The translations under genes were made by a program, and so were the position numbers. Below the pieces are notes generated by a model. It was given only the letters and a program-made list of their open reading frames with translations. It did no database searches and was not told the origin of the DNA. A stretch of 35,680 nucleotides of DNA from a virus, in IMG/VR virus record IMGVR_UViG_3300027759_000228, positions 1 through 35,680 of that record; one strand, given 5' to 3'. Below are positions 6,955-14,601 of this stretch, piece after piece; position 1 is the stretch's first letter, and every line of letters begins with the position of its first letter.

Positions 6955-7177
6955 ATTGAACGTTTTTGTTTTTATATGTAGCCCAAAAATTACTTTTTAA
7001 GCGATTTATAGTTGATAACTCGGATATGGTTAAATGATTTCCAATATGTTTTCTCTCCCAAAGTTCAAAGCATTTTAGTACAGTATCCATTTGAGTTTTA
7101 GATTTAGCGGATTCCAAAACACGGATAATCCACTCAAAATCCTGAAATGCGTTTTTTAAATTAAATTGTATTATCAT
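6932..7177 (-). CDS. Small protein of unknown function
   Basis: 81 aa from the ATG that follows a TATCTTTG box; a longer upstream reading (to 7270) would run into the endolysin gene and is not used. Mostly helical and charged: NAFQDFEWIIRVLESAKS, ELWERKHIGNH. It overlaps the start of the metallopeptidase gene, so the two may be translated together, possibly as partner and peptidase. No family is recognised. Confidence 0.65.
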   Translation of the reverse strand: MIIQFNLKNAFQDFEWIIRVLESAKSKTQMDTVLKCFELWERKHIGNHLTISELSTINRLKSNFWATYKNKNVQFVATSII

Positions 7178-7188
7178 AACTTTTTTTA

Positions 7189-7196
7189 CAAAGATA
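7189..7196 (-). promoter_or_regulatory. Host-type -7 box TATCTTTG
   Basis: TATCTTTG on the minus strand, 11 nt before the ATG at 7177. No clear TTG at -33. The same octamer precedes the genes starting at 26435 and 31804. Confidence 0.5.
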
Positions 7197-7202
7197 AGGA
7201 AT

Positions 7203-8045
7203 TTACGCAAGTAATTTATAATATTCTTTGAAATGTTTGATTCTGTCAGGTAAACCAATAGTACCTCCATTTACTCTCTTTGTGATTTGTGTTACTACTG
7301 CATCAGTTGCTCCACCATCAGCCATTTTATGTAATCCGTTTTTACTAAAGAACCAAGCAGCAGATAATAAAGCATAATGAGTTGAAACTTTTTCAGGGTT
7401 TGCGGTCATATCCTCATTAATTGATTTACCAAAAGCAACGTAATTATCTTTTCCTGTTAATTGAATATATCCGCGTCCACAATATTTTGAACCGTCTCCT
7501 GAAGATTCAGGACCATTACCCATTCTACCACCATAAACTCTGTTTGCAATTTTTTCGGGTTTTCTTTCATACGATTCAGCTAATCCTGCTTCTTTAAAAT
7601 ATTTTAAGAAAATACCTTTTAAACCTTTTGCGGAATAGTTTAGATTTTCTTTAGTTAATCTAAATCCACCTGACTCGTGACCACATTGTGCTAAAAAGTG
7701 AGCTAATCTTAATGGTGTATTGATTTCGAATTTAGCTGCGGTGTCAGGAATCTGTGCAATTACCGCATCAGGAATGTGACCTTTTAAATTCTCTAATTTT
7801 AATCCGCCAACAGATGCAACTGGTTTAACAACAGGTATAGAAGGTTCGGTAATCAATTGTTGAGAACCAAACATTTTATTCCAAGTACCTTCACCAACAA
7901 TTCCATCGGCTGCAAGGTCATTATCAATTTGCCATTTCTTTACTGCTTTTTCAGTACCAGGTCCAAAGGCACCATCGGCATTAAGACCTAATTTTTCTTG
8001 GAGTTTTTTAACGTCATCTCCTTTTGACCCAATTTTTAGTAGCAT
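7203..8045 (-). CDS. Endolysin: peptidoglycan-binding domain plus GH19 chitinase/lysozyme domain
   Basis: 280 aa. Residues 1-60 are a PG_binding_1 domain (SKGDDVKKLQEKLGL, DGAFGPGT, then DGIVGEGTW). After a Pro/Val linker, residues about 85-280 are a glycoside hydrolase family 19 domain. It has HESGGF with the likely catalytic E124, the helix NLNYSAKGL, GRGYIQLTG at 190-198 and a closing KRVNGG region. GH19 phage enzymes cut the glycan chains of peptidoglycan. There is no signal peptide, so release needs a holin; candidates are the membrane genes at 2026, 8085 and 11712. A TATTTATA box 16 nt upstream indicates late expression. Confidence 0.92.
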   Translation of the reverse strand: MLLKIGSKGDDVKKLQEKLGLNADGAFGPGTEKAVKKWQIDNDLAADGIVGEGTWNKMFGSQQLITEPSIPVVKPVASVGGLKLENLKGHIPDAVIAQIPDTAAKFEINTPLRLAHFLAQCGHESGGFRLTKENLNYSAKGLKGIFLKYFKEAGLAESYERKPEKIANRVYGGRMGNGPESSGDGSKYCGRGYIQLTGKDNYVAFGKSINEDMTANPEKVSTHYALLSAAWFFSKNGLHKMADGGATDAVVTQITKRVNGGTIGLPDRIKHFKEYYKLLA

Positions 8046-8061
8046 AGTAATTTACATTTAC

Positions 8062-8069
8062 TATAAATA
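8062..8069 (-). promoter_or_regulatory. TATTTATA putative late promoter for the endolysin
   Basis: Exact TATTTATA on the minus strand, 16 nt before the endolysin ATG. The leader that follows contains GTAAATTAC, as in the leader at 2006. Confidence 0.6.
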
Positions 8070-8084
8070 CTTTTATAGTTGGGT

Positions 8085-8294
8085 ATGAAAGTATTACTGT
8101 CACTTTTTTTGATTTTTTTAAGATTATGGATTGGATACCATATCATATCTTGGTTAGTCGGAGAATATTCTCATCCTGAATTTCACTCAATATCAGAAAT
8201 AGAATTTTATTTAGTCGTGATGGTATTTGATGGTTGGATTGGAAAATCCCAAGACAATATAGAATTAAAAGTTACCAAAAAAGAAGAAGATTAA
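8085..8294 (+). CDS. Small membrane protein next to the endolysin
   Basis: 69 aa from the ATG at 8085; a TTG at 8079 is less likely. Residues 1-27 are hydrophobic (MKVLLSLFLIFLRLWIGYHI, then ISWLV), followed by a Glu-rich region, a second mildly hydrophobic stretch (EFYLVVMVFDGWIG) and a charged tail. It is divergent from the endolysin, with only 39 nt between the starts. That location makes a holin or holin-modulating role possible, but there is no sequence signature for it. Confidence 0.6.
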   Translation: MKVLLSLFLIFLRLWIGYHIISWLVGEYSHPEFHSISEIEFYLVVMVFDGWIGKSQDNIELKVTKKEED

Positions 8295-8362
8295 TATTAT
8301 GGTTTGATGCCGTAATAATTTCAAAAAATCCCAATTTTATAGAAAAATAGTCAAGTTAATAG

Positions 8363-8370
8363 TATTTATT
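8363..8370 (+). promoter_or_regulatory. TATTTATT putative late promoter of the exported-protein operon
   Basis: TATTTATT directly precedes the leader element at 8371-8387 and lies 20 nt before the ATG at 8391. Confidence 0.5.
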
Positions 8371-8387
8371 ATTACCAAGATACTATC
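8371..8387 (+). promoter_or_regulatory. Leader element, 17-nt match to the RNA locus at 26754-26770
   Basis: ATTACCAAGATACTATC here is identical to + strand 26754-26770, so the minus-strand RNA at 26714-26797 is its exact antisense. It ends 3 nt before the ATG at 8391, where pairing would block initiation. Confidence 0.5.
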
Positions 8388-8390
8388 GCA

Positions 8391-8885
8391 ATGAATAAAG
8401 TTTTTCTATTCGTTATGAGTGCACTTTTATGTGTATCCCCTCATAACAACTCACAACAGACTCAAGAGATATGGGTGGATGCTGTCACGAACAAAATCCA
8501 AATAGGGTCTCTTGCGGGTAATCGAAACTTAGAGTTCGGTGTAAGAAATATCGTTGAAGAATTCTTACAAGAAAAAGACTACGACCTTAATCCTAATGCA
8601 AAAAATAAACTATCCGTTGAGTTAGTTTATTTGGACGTGCTCAAAACAAAATCTAACATATCTGTTTTTCACAAAAACGAAGAGTCTGTTGTAATCAGAC
8701 TCAAAGGTATATTAAAAAACGATAATAAAAAAATAAAAGAGGTGATTGTCGAAGAGGAATCATCGGAAATCTCTATGTCCACATTGATTGTGGATAATGG
8801 GGGTAAATTCAACCAAACATCGTTAAGTAATGCAATTAAAAAAGCTAGCGATAAGTTGGTTACTAAAATATTTGAAACAAAATAA
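8391..8885 (+). CDS. Exported CsgG-like protein (diverged paralogue of 12628)
   Basis: 164 aa with a signal peptide (NKVFLFVMSALLCVS) and probable cleavage near residue 21. The mature part shares GVRNIVEEFLQ, a VELVYLDV strand and a C-terminal FNQTSLSNAIKKASDKLV block with the CsgG-like protein at 12628 (GVTNIVLEYLD, VEIECYDY, FNQSTISISTKKALD). CsgG forms the outer-membrane export pore for curli subunits; a phage homologue could form a pore or assemble in the periplasm. This copy is shorter than usual and lacks the lipobox cysteine of true CsgG. First gene of a long late-type operon. Confidence 0.65.
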   Translation: MNKVFLFVMSALLCVSPHNNSQQTQEIWVDAVTNKIQIGSLAGNRNLEFGVRNIVEEFLQEKDYDLNPNAKNKLSVELVYLDVLKTKSNISVFHKNEESVVIRLKGILKNDNKKIKEVIVEEESSEISMSTLIVDNGGKFNQTSLSNAIKKASDKLVTKIFETK

Positions 8886-8888
8886 AAA

Positions 8889-10997
8889 ATGAAGAAATTT
8901 TTAACTTTAGGACTCTTATTAATGTCCTTAACATCATTTAGTCAAATTAAGTTTAAGTTTCCTGATACAAGAGTTCTTACCGATATAAATGGAGGAGTTA
9001 TTGATAGAGGAGACCAATTCGACGTTATGGTTCATGCGAACGGTAATGGAGATGCAACCACAAGACAATTAATGTTTGACCTTCAGTACGACCAAACAAA
9101 TTTTGAGGTAATCTCAATTAACCACACCGGTACGGGTGGAAATGGCGGAGTACTTCCTGCAGGTTCAAATATACAATTATCGTGGCAGAACTATCCAGGG
9201 TATTCTTACGCAGGAAATAGCACTTTTACAAACGGTACACAAAGATATGTTTCTAACGCAACATATGTTTACAACGCTACAGGGTCTAACGCAATTCTTA
9301 GGGCAACTTTAACATGGGCGACAAATTCAGCAATGCCCTTTAACGCTTATTCACAAATAATAATTGTGAGATTTAAATTAAAAGCGGGCTCAACATCAAA
9401 TTCATTTAACCCTGTTAAATTAAACTTTGTTGCGGGATGGAATGGTCAAGGAGTTGGTGTTGAAACATTTATGGATACTCCATTATCAACTGAAATTATA
9501 ATGAACCAAAACACTGGTAAACTTATAACGGCTAAAGTTGATATTAGTTCTAATTTATTTGCGTTATCAGATGTTAAAGTTTCCTTCAGAGATACTCTTA
9601 GTGGTATCGGACAATTGTTTAATGTTTTATCTAATGGTAATGTTGATATTAATCAATCATTGTTGGCTGAAAACAAAGTTTATGAAGTGTCTGTAATGCA
9701 TAGTTTGGATAAAACATATGCAATATACAACGGAGCAATTACAATATCGGATTTTACAACAGCACAAAGTGAATTTACATCAATGGGTTTAGATGGTAGT
9801 AACGGTCAGATATTAAAAACAGGTCAATCATTATACGCGGCAGATATTAATAGAAATAAAATTATAGATGGAGGAGATTTACCAAGATTATTAGGTCAGG
9901 TTGTTGGAATAGACACCCTTGTAACTGTTCCATCAGGATATGCGATGGGTAGTAACGGGTTTATGAGTTTACCTACTTGGAGAGCAACAGATGCGACAAG
10001 TATTGCAGGTTCAACTGAATGGTGTGTGGTAAATGTTAATGGATATGGTTCAGGTCAAGCAAGAGTTTACATTGATATGAGAGAATTTAACGGAATAAAT
10101 ACATTACCTGAACATATTAAAAGTTTACAATTGTTTGATTTGTATTCAGGACCTGTTGAGTTTATGAGTAAAGATGCTTCGTGGGCATTTTACAAAGTAC
10201 CATCAACTTTCTCAAATTTATCAACCTCAACATTTGCACCTTACATTAGAACTATGGGTAATAATGATTATGGTATTAAAGCAGAATTTTCGTTTAATAC
10301 TGACCCTTCTAATTCATGGGGTTCGATAACATCTTCTAATTGGAAGAATATAACATACCCTAAAACATATGTTAAAACAGGAGTATCAGGAACAAACGAA
10401 ATTGTTGATTTAAAATACCTTTTGTGGGCTGATGTGAATCGTTCACACTCTTCACAAGTTGTTACTACTTCAAATGGTACTAGTACTGTTCAAACAAACG
10501 CTGTGAATAGTTTAATGAGTAATACTGCGTTCATAACTATGTCAACACAGGCAGCATCGTTTATTAATACACCAAATGATGTTTCATCGATTGATGTTAA
10601 TTTATCTAATATAACTGTAACATCAAACAATGTTGAAATACCGGTATCACTTAACACTAATGGAATTTCTGTTGGGGGATTACAATTTGAATTTCAATAC
10701 GACCCATCAAAAATTAAATTTGAAGAGTTAAAATCAGAGGTTCCAAATTCTTGGTATGTTTTTGTTAATTCAAAAGACGGTAAAGTTAAGTTCGGTGGAA
10801 TTGACCAAAACAATAAACCAATAAACGGAACTAACATACCATTCAAAGTAAGATTTTCAACAATTGGTAATGGTGTTGACCTTTTAACATCGGTTAAAGT
10901 TTCTCCGACAATGGATGCTAGTGATTCCAAAGGAGTTCAATTAGGAATCAATTTAAATTCAACACAAATAAAATTAACAGGATATAAAAATTTTTAA
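8889..10997 (+). CDS. Large exported protein with cohesin-like and dockerin-like modules
   Basis: 702 aa. Residues 1-19 are a signal peptide ending SFSQ. About residues 25-205 form a cohesin-like beta sandwich (GDQFDVMVHANGNG, FDLQYDQTNFEVISI). At 317-340 lies one dockerin-like calcium loop and helix, ADINRNKIIDGGDLPRLLG, with D/N at loop positions; LLWADVNRSHSS later may be a second half. About residues 570-695 are a second cohesin-like domain (VEIPVSLNTNGISVGGLQFE, shortened here, then YDPSKIKFEEL). Cohesin-dockerin pairs join extracellular proteins. Having both in one chain suggests self-assembly or attachment to host surface scaffolds. No membrane anchor is visible. It starts 3 nt after the preceding gene. 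Confidence 0.75.
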   Translation: MKKFLTLGLLLMSLTSFSQIKFKFPDTRVLTDINGGVIDRGDQFDVMVHANGNGDATTRQLMFDLQYDQTNFEVISINHTGTGGNGGVLPAGSNIQLSWQNYPGYSYAGNSTFTNGTQRYVSNATYVYNATGSNAILRATLTWATNSAMPFNAYSQIIIVRFKLKAGSTSNSFNPVKLNFVAGWNGQGVGVETFMDTPLSTEIIMNQNTGKLITAKVDISSNLFALSDVKVSFRDTLSGIGQLFNVLSNGNVDINQSLLAENKVYEVSVMHSLDKTYAIYNGAITISDFTTAQSEFTSMGLDGSNGQILKTGQSLYAADINRNKIIDGGDLPRLLGQVVGIDTLVTVPSGYAMGSNGFMSLPTWRATDATSIAGSTEWCVVNVNGYGSGQARVYIDMREFNGINTLPEHIKSLQLFDLYSGPVEFMSKDASWAFYKVPSTFSNLSTSTFAPYIRTMGNNDYGIKAEFSFNTDPSNSWGSITSSNWKNITYPKTYVKTGVSGTNEIVDLKYLLWADVNRSHSSQVVTTSNGTSTVQTNAVNSLMSNTAFITMSTQAASFINTPNDVSSIDVNLSNITVTSNNVEIPVSLNTNGISVGGLQFEFQYDPSKIKFEELKSEVPNSWYVFVNSKDGKVKFGGIDQNNKPINGTNIPFKVRFSTIGNGVDLLTSVKVSPTMDASDSKGVQLGINLNSTQIKLTGYKNF

Positions 10998-10999
10998 TT

Positions 11000-11371
11000 A
11001 TGAAAAGAATAGATAGAATATTAGGTTTAGGGTTTTTAGTCGCCCTTTTAGCTTTGAGTTGTAAAAAGGCGGTTTTACAACAACCACAAATTATTGACTT
11101 GGGTACTACCTCAACATCAACAGCAATTAAATCGATTGCCCAAACAGGTAACATAGTAACGGCTGAATTTGAAACAACAATAGGTGCAAAGTATTCAGTA
11201 CAAATAATACCTTTTGGAAGCGAAACACCTTCAAAGAAAGAAGGATTTACCGCAACTGAAACTGTTACAAAGAAAGTATATGATTTATCAGAATTATCAA
11301 AAAAAGACTATGACTTGGTGTTCATAGACATCAGCGGTAAGGAAGTAAAATACCCAATCGTAATAAAATAA
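11000..11371 (+). CDS. Lipoprotein of unknown function
   Basis: 123 aa. The N-terminus MKRIDRILGLGFLVALLALS is followed by CKK, a lipobox with the lipidated Cys at residue 21. The mature part is a single beta-rich domain (TAEFETTIGAKYSVQIIPF, EVKYPIVIK) resembling a small Ig-like fold. It begins 2 nt after the cohesin-like gene, so the two products may work together at the outer membrane. A phage lipoprotein in a late unit near an endolysin could serve as an outer-membrane spanin subunit, but it is larger than usual. Confidence 0.7.
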   Translation: MKRIDRILGLGFLVALLALSCKKAVLQQPQIIDLGTTSTSTAIKSIAQTGNIVTAEFETTIGAKYSVQIIPFGSETPSKKEGFTATETVTKKVYDLSELSKKDYDLVFIDISGKEVKYPIVIK

Positions 11372-11389
11372 AAATAAAAAAATAAAAAA

Positions 11390-11707
11390 ATGTCAGAAGA
11401 AGAAAAATCAGAAAGTACCGGTGGTTCAATGAAAAATATAATCATCGGATTTATTTCAACCATCACATTAGGTGTAGGAGGTTGGATAACAACTAAATTA
11501 ACAGGTGGAGAGGAAGAAAAACCTGCAACTCAACAAGCAGCACCTGTAATCAACATTACAAACTCTAATCAACAAGCGGCAGGTAAGACTGTAATTGTTA
11601 ACGGAGGTGGTGGAAATGGAACTAAAGTATCAAATCCTGCACCTGCACCAAAACCTAAACCTAAAAAAGATGGTGACGAATTCAAAGAGGAAGCACCTAA
11701 ATGGTAA
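11390..11707 (+). CDS. Single-pass membrane protein with Gly/Pro/Lys tail
   Basis: 105 aa. An acidic N-terminus (MSEEEKSEST) precedes one hydrophobic helix at about 16-36 (NIIIGFISTITLGVGGWITT). A disordered region with QQAAPVINITNSNQQAAG, a GGGGNG turn and a PAPAPKPKPKKD linker follows. The linker type is typical of periplasm-spanning proteins. It could bridge inner membrane and cell wall or outer membrane in the same operon. No family assignment. Confidence 0.65.
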   Translation: MSEEEKSESTGGSMKNIIIGFISTITLGVGGWITTKLTGGEEEKPATQQAAPVINITNSNQQAAGKTVIVNGGGGNGTKVSNPAPAPKPKPKKDGDEFKEEAPKW

Positions 11708-11711
11708 TTTT

Positions 11712-12254
11712 ATGAGTAGTAATCAACAACAAACAGGATTTAAAGATTTATTATTTTCGGTAATGCAAAGAAGATGGTTTATTACTGCCATCGTATTATT
11801 CACCTTTTTTGGTACAATCCTTGCAATATTTGCAGCAATTTTAGGTAAGACTCCAATGTCAGGTGAGTGGAAAGAACTATTACTTTTATTGTTGGGAGCA
11901 TTTATCGGAAGTTATGGTAAAATCATAGACTACTGGTTTAGTGACCAAGATAAAGATAAGATGTTAGTTCAAAAAATGGATGAAGAGGATGGAATGTCAT
12001 TATCAGACACAGGTGCTGGAGGACCTAAAACTCCGTTACCAAGTATCATAGTTAGTCCCATAGAAAATACCATAGATAAAGGAGTTGAAATAGACGAAGA
12101 TGGTGATGGTGTAATGGATGGGATTGATAACGATGGCGACGGTGTTATTGATGAATATTTTGACCATAGAAACTGTCAACACGTATGGGGTGACTCAGAC
12201 GGAGATGGTGATGAAGAGTGTTTGATTTGTGGTAAAATCAAAGACGTAGAATAA
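11712..12254 (+). CDS. Holin-like membrane protein with calcium-loop and CxxC tail
   Basis: 180 aa from the ATG 4 nt after the preceding gene. Two hydrophobic helices lie at about 21-44 (FITAIVLFTFFGTILAIFAA) and 51-72 (ELLLLLLGAFIGSYGKIID), a holin-like pair. The tail has thrombospondin-3/EF-hand-like Asp repeats (DEDGDGVMDGIDNDGDGVID) and then CQHVW--DGDEECLICGK, a possible zinc ribbon of CxH and CxxC type. Calcium-binding repeats on a holin-like protein are unusual. Membrane insertion is well supported; a lysis role is inferred. Confidence 0.65.
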   Translation: MSSNQQQTGFKDLLFSVMQRRWFITAIVLFTFFGTILAIFAAILGKTPMSGEWKELLLLLLGAFIGSYGKIIDYWFSDQDKDKMLVQKMDEEDGMSLSDTGAGGPKTPLPSIIVSPIENTIDKGVEIDEDGDGVMDGIDNDGDGVIDEYFDHRNCQHVWGDSDGDGDEECLICGKIKDVE

Positions 12255-12272
12255 AATTAAAAACTAAAAATT

Positions 12273-12503
12273 ATGAAAACAATAAGTTTAAACAGATTAA
12301 ATGAATTAATGGTATTGGGCTTCTTAAAGTTATGTGTACTTTGGGTAGTATCGGCTCTTTGTTTCCAAATATTTTGTATGTATTTGGAATTTTCAGGACA
12401 AGAACAAAGACAAAGAGATATGATTAATAAAATGGAATGGAAATTCGATGGAGCGTTTAAAAACAGTCCTGATAACATTTGGTACGAAGCACCTAAAAAA
12501 TAA
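12273..12503 (+). CDS. Small membrane protein
   Basis: 76 aa with one hydrophobic segment at about 11-39 (LMVLGFLKLCVLWVVSALCF, then QIFCMYLEF) followed by a hydrophilic tail (QEQRQRDMINKMEWKFDG). No signal-peptidase site. It sits in the middle of the late-type envelope operon. Function unknown; an antiholin or a lysis accessory are possibilities without specific evidence. Confidence 0.6.
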   Translation: MKTISLNRLNELMVLGFLKLCVLWVVSALCFQIFCMYLEFSGQEQRQRDMINKMEWKFDGAFKNSPDNIWYEAPKK

Positions 12504-12507
12504 TATT

Positions 12508-12621
12508 ATGACAAAGATAAAAGAAATTGCAAAATTTACATTAACAACAGGTATTGTTGTGTTTGGAATAATCATACTCTTACTTGGTTTTAGTTTTATA
12601 TTAACTCCATTTTTTAATTAA
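12508..12621 (+). CDS. 37-aa membrane micro-protein
   Basis: ATG at 12508 to TAA at 12621. A basic start (MTKIKEIAKF) precedes one long hydrophobic helix (GIVVFGIIILLLGFSFILTP). It begins 4 nt after the previous stop and ends 6 nt before the next start, so it fills the only gap in the operon exactly. Function unknown. Confidence 0.55.
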   Translation: MTKIKEIAKFTLTTGIVVFGIIILLLGFSFILTPFFN

Positions 12622-12627
12622 ATTAAA

Positions 12628-13347
12628 ATGAAAAAAATATTATTTTTCTCATCAGTATTACTGTTGAGCACGGGAGCTTTTTCCCAAACAATAGGTAAAA
12701 CCAAAACAGAAGATTACAAAGCTTCGTTTGAAACAAAAAGTGATATCTCACAATTTTTGGATTATGACGGACCAAAAAAGAATATTCAACTTCTGAAATG
12801 TGGGATTAACGATGAGATGTATGAGATGTATCCTGAACTAAAAGAAAAAAGAGTTGGTTTGGGTGTTACAAATATCGTATTAGAATATCTTGATAATTTA
12901 AATCGTTTTGAATTTACAGAAGACAAAACAGAAATAAAAAACAGAATGGTTAAACAATTTCAGGCTTCTCAAGCAGGAATTTCTGAAAACAAATTAGATG
13001 GTAGAGGTAAGATTAAATTAGCTCATTATTTTGTTGAGATTGAATGTTATGACTACTCTGTTTCTGAAGACGAAACTGTGAATTTAAAAGACGGTGTAAA
13101 GAATATATTAGTAACTCGTATTGGTTTACAAGTTAGATTTACCGACGCAGAAAACGGTACAATCATTGCTGCATCAGGTTTAGGTGAGGCAAAAACAACA
13201 AGAGAATTGACTTTCTTATCTGATGCAACTGTTGACCCAGTTAAATTCAACCAATCTACAATTAGCATTTCAACCAAAAAAGCTTTGGATATTGCATGCG
13301 CTAACATTTTAGGTAAAATGGTTAAAAAAGGAATATTCGTTAAATAA
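12628..13347 (+). CDS. Exported CsgG-like (curli-transport family-like) protein
   Basis: 239 aa. Residues 1-19 are a signal peptide ending AFSQ. The mature part resembles CsgG-type domains: GVTNIVLEYLDNLNRF, a long helical and linker section with KMVKQF-type residues, then strands VEIECYDYSV and GLQVRFTDAENGTIIAASGL. It ends with a helix containing KKALDIACANILGKMVKKG. CsgG assembles as an outer-membrane channel for amyloid subunits and is normally a lipoprotein; no lipobox Cys is present here. It is followed, with a TAATG overlap, by a beta-barrel-like protein and probably acts with it. The paralogue at 8391 opens the operon. Confidence 0.7.
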   Translation: MKKILFFSSVLLLSTGAFSQTIGKTKTEDYKASFETKSDISQFLDYDGPKKNIQLLKCGINDEMYEMYPELKEKRVGLGVTNIVLEYLDNLNRFEFTEDKTEIKNRMVKQFQASQAGISENKLDGRGKIKLAHYFVEIECYDYSVSEDETVNLKDGVKNILVTRIGLQVRFTDAENGTIIAASGLGEAKTTRELTFLSDATVDPVKFNQSTISISTKKALDIACANILGKMVKKGIFVK

Positions 13348-14597
13348 TGAAAAAATGGTTTAGTGTATGTTTGTTTTTACTCTTTTTTCTGAAAGGTTCA
13401 GGACAAGTTGTAACGCAAACATACATAGACCCATGTGATTTAAAGACTTATGTGGTAACAATACCCATCACTAATACTGGTGGTGTTACAGTTATTATTA
13501 GAGGTAAATCCAAGGTATTCACTTATGCACAATTTTCAAGTGGAGAAGTTGACCAATGGATAAAAGGAATATTCGCAACGCCATGTCCATCAAGTTTAGT
13601 AGTTCAACAAACAGTAACAGCTGCGGTATCTCAAGCGGCATCTGCAGCGGCATCTTCAGCGGCAAGTTCGGCAGCGTCATCTGCCGCAAGTTCAGGTGCT
13701 GCTGGGGCGGCGTCATCGTCGGCTTCGAGTGCTTCATCGTCCTCGGCATCCAGTTCATCTTCCTCCCAATCATCCTCATCATCTGGGGAATCCTCATCAT
13801 CAGAGGGTGGGTCTGGAAGTTCAGAAGAAGGGGGAGGTTCGGAATCAAAATCTGACGAAAAAAAAGAAGAAAAAAAGAACGATAAAAAAGAAGAAAAGAA
13901 AAAGTCTGTTGCAACAAACCCAATGTTAGTCGCTTCTGACCTAACAACAGCTCAAGGACCTGACTTCAAATATAGTGCGATAGTATCTTTTGGTGTAAGT
14001 AAATCGTCAATGGTTGGGAACGAGAGCTGGGGGGCAACAGCACTAATATGGAGCACTTTAAGACAATTTGCTCTTAGTGGTGGATATACCAAAATGGATT
14101 TTAATAAGGGACAACTTAATGCTATCCACTCATACTCCGTAACAGGAGCATATTTGGAAGGAAATTATATGAGTCTCGTTGGTTACACCTATATCAAACC
14201 ACACCCTAAATTCGGTACCTACGGGTATAATTTAGGAGCCATAACTTTATTGTTAAAAGACACTAAAATAATAAATAATAAAACTGGTGAGACAAAAGAG
14301 ATATTCAACATATCCTTTTCAACATCAGTAGTTTCATTTTGGACAAAACCATATCCTGTAAATAATAAGATTACCCTATCCCCACAGGTATTCTTAATGA
14401 ATTCACCAATAAGTTGGAATTCAAAAACAGGAGAAACAACTGTAAGTAGACAATTTGGATTTTTGGCTGGGTCGTCATTTGACTATAAAATAAGTAAGAG
14501 ATTTGGGTTTAGTTTCAACTACAAACTCTCAGGTTCAACTCAAAAAGGAGCACCATTACTTAGTAATTTCTTGATAGGTTCAAGAGTAATACTTTAA
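13347..14597 (+). CDS. Exported Ser/Ala-rich protein with C-terminal outer-membrane beta-barrel-like domain
   Basis: 416 aa. Residues 1-19 form a signal peptide ending GSGQ. About 21-90 is a small domain with two Cys (C30, C80). Residues 95-165 are almost pure Ala, Ser and Gly, and 166-187 are Lys/Glu-rich. About 190-416 consists of alternating strands (FKYSAIVSFGVSKSSM, GGYTKMDF, FGFLAGSSFDYKISKRFGF) like a small outer-membrane barrel. The Ser/Ala part is an extended linker. The nucleotides coding for it are clearly GC-richer than the surroundings and open long false frames on both strands. It overlaps the CsgG-like gene by one base (TAATG). Confidence 0.7.
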   Translation: MKKWFSVCLFLLFFLKGSGQVVTQTYIDPCDLKTYVVTIPITNTGGVTVIIRGKSKVFTYAQFSSGEVDQWIKGIFATPCPSSLVVQQTVTAAVSQAASAAASSAASSAASSAASSGAAGAASSSASSASSSSASSSSSSQSSSSSGESSSSEGGSGSSEEGGGSESKSDEKKEEKKNDKKEEKKKSVATNPMLVASDLTTAQGPDFKYSAIVSFGVSKSSMVGNESWGATALIWSTLRQFALSGGYTKMDFNKGQLNAIHSYSVTGAYLEGNYMSLVGYTYIKPHPKFGTYGYNLGAITLLLKDTKIINNKTGETKEIFNISFSTSVVSFWTKPYPVNNKITLSPQVFLMNSPISWNSKTGETTVSRQFGFLAGSSFDYKISKRFGFSFNYKLSGSTQKGAPLLSNFLIGSRVIL

Positions 14598-14601
14598 TAC
14601 T

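Noticed and set aside
13519-13947. Long frames on both strands over the Ala/Ser-coding tract (also 13556-13855 and 13696-13929)
   Set aside because: They come from the low-complexity GC-rich codons of the exported protein at 13347-14597, which has a signal peptide, operon context and a sensible fold.
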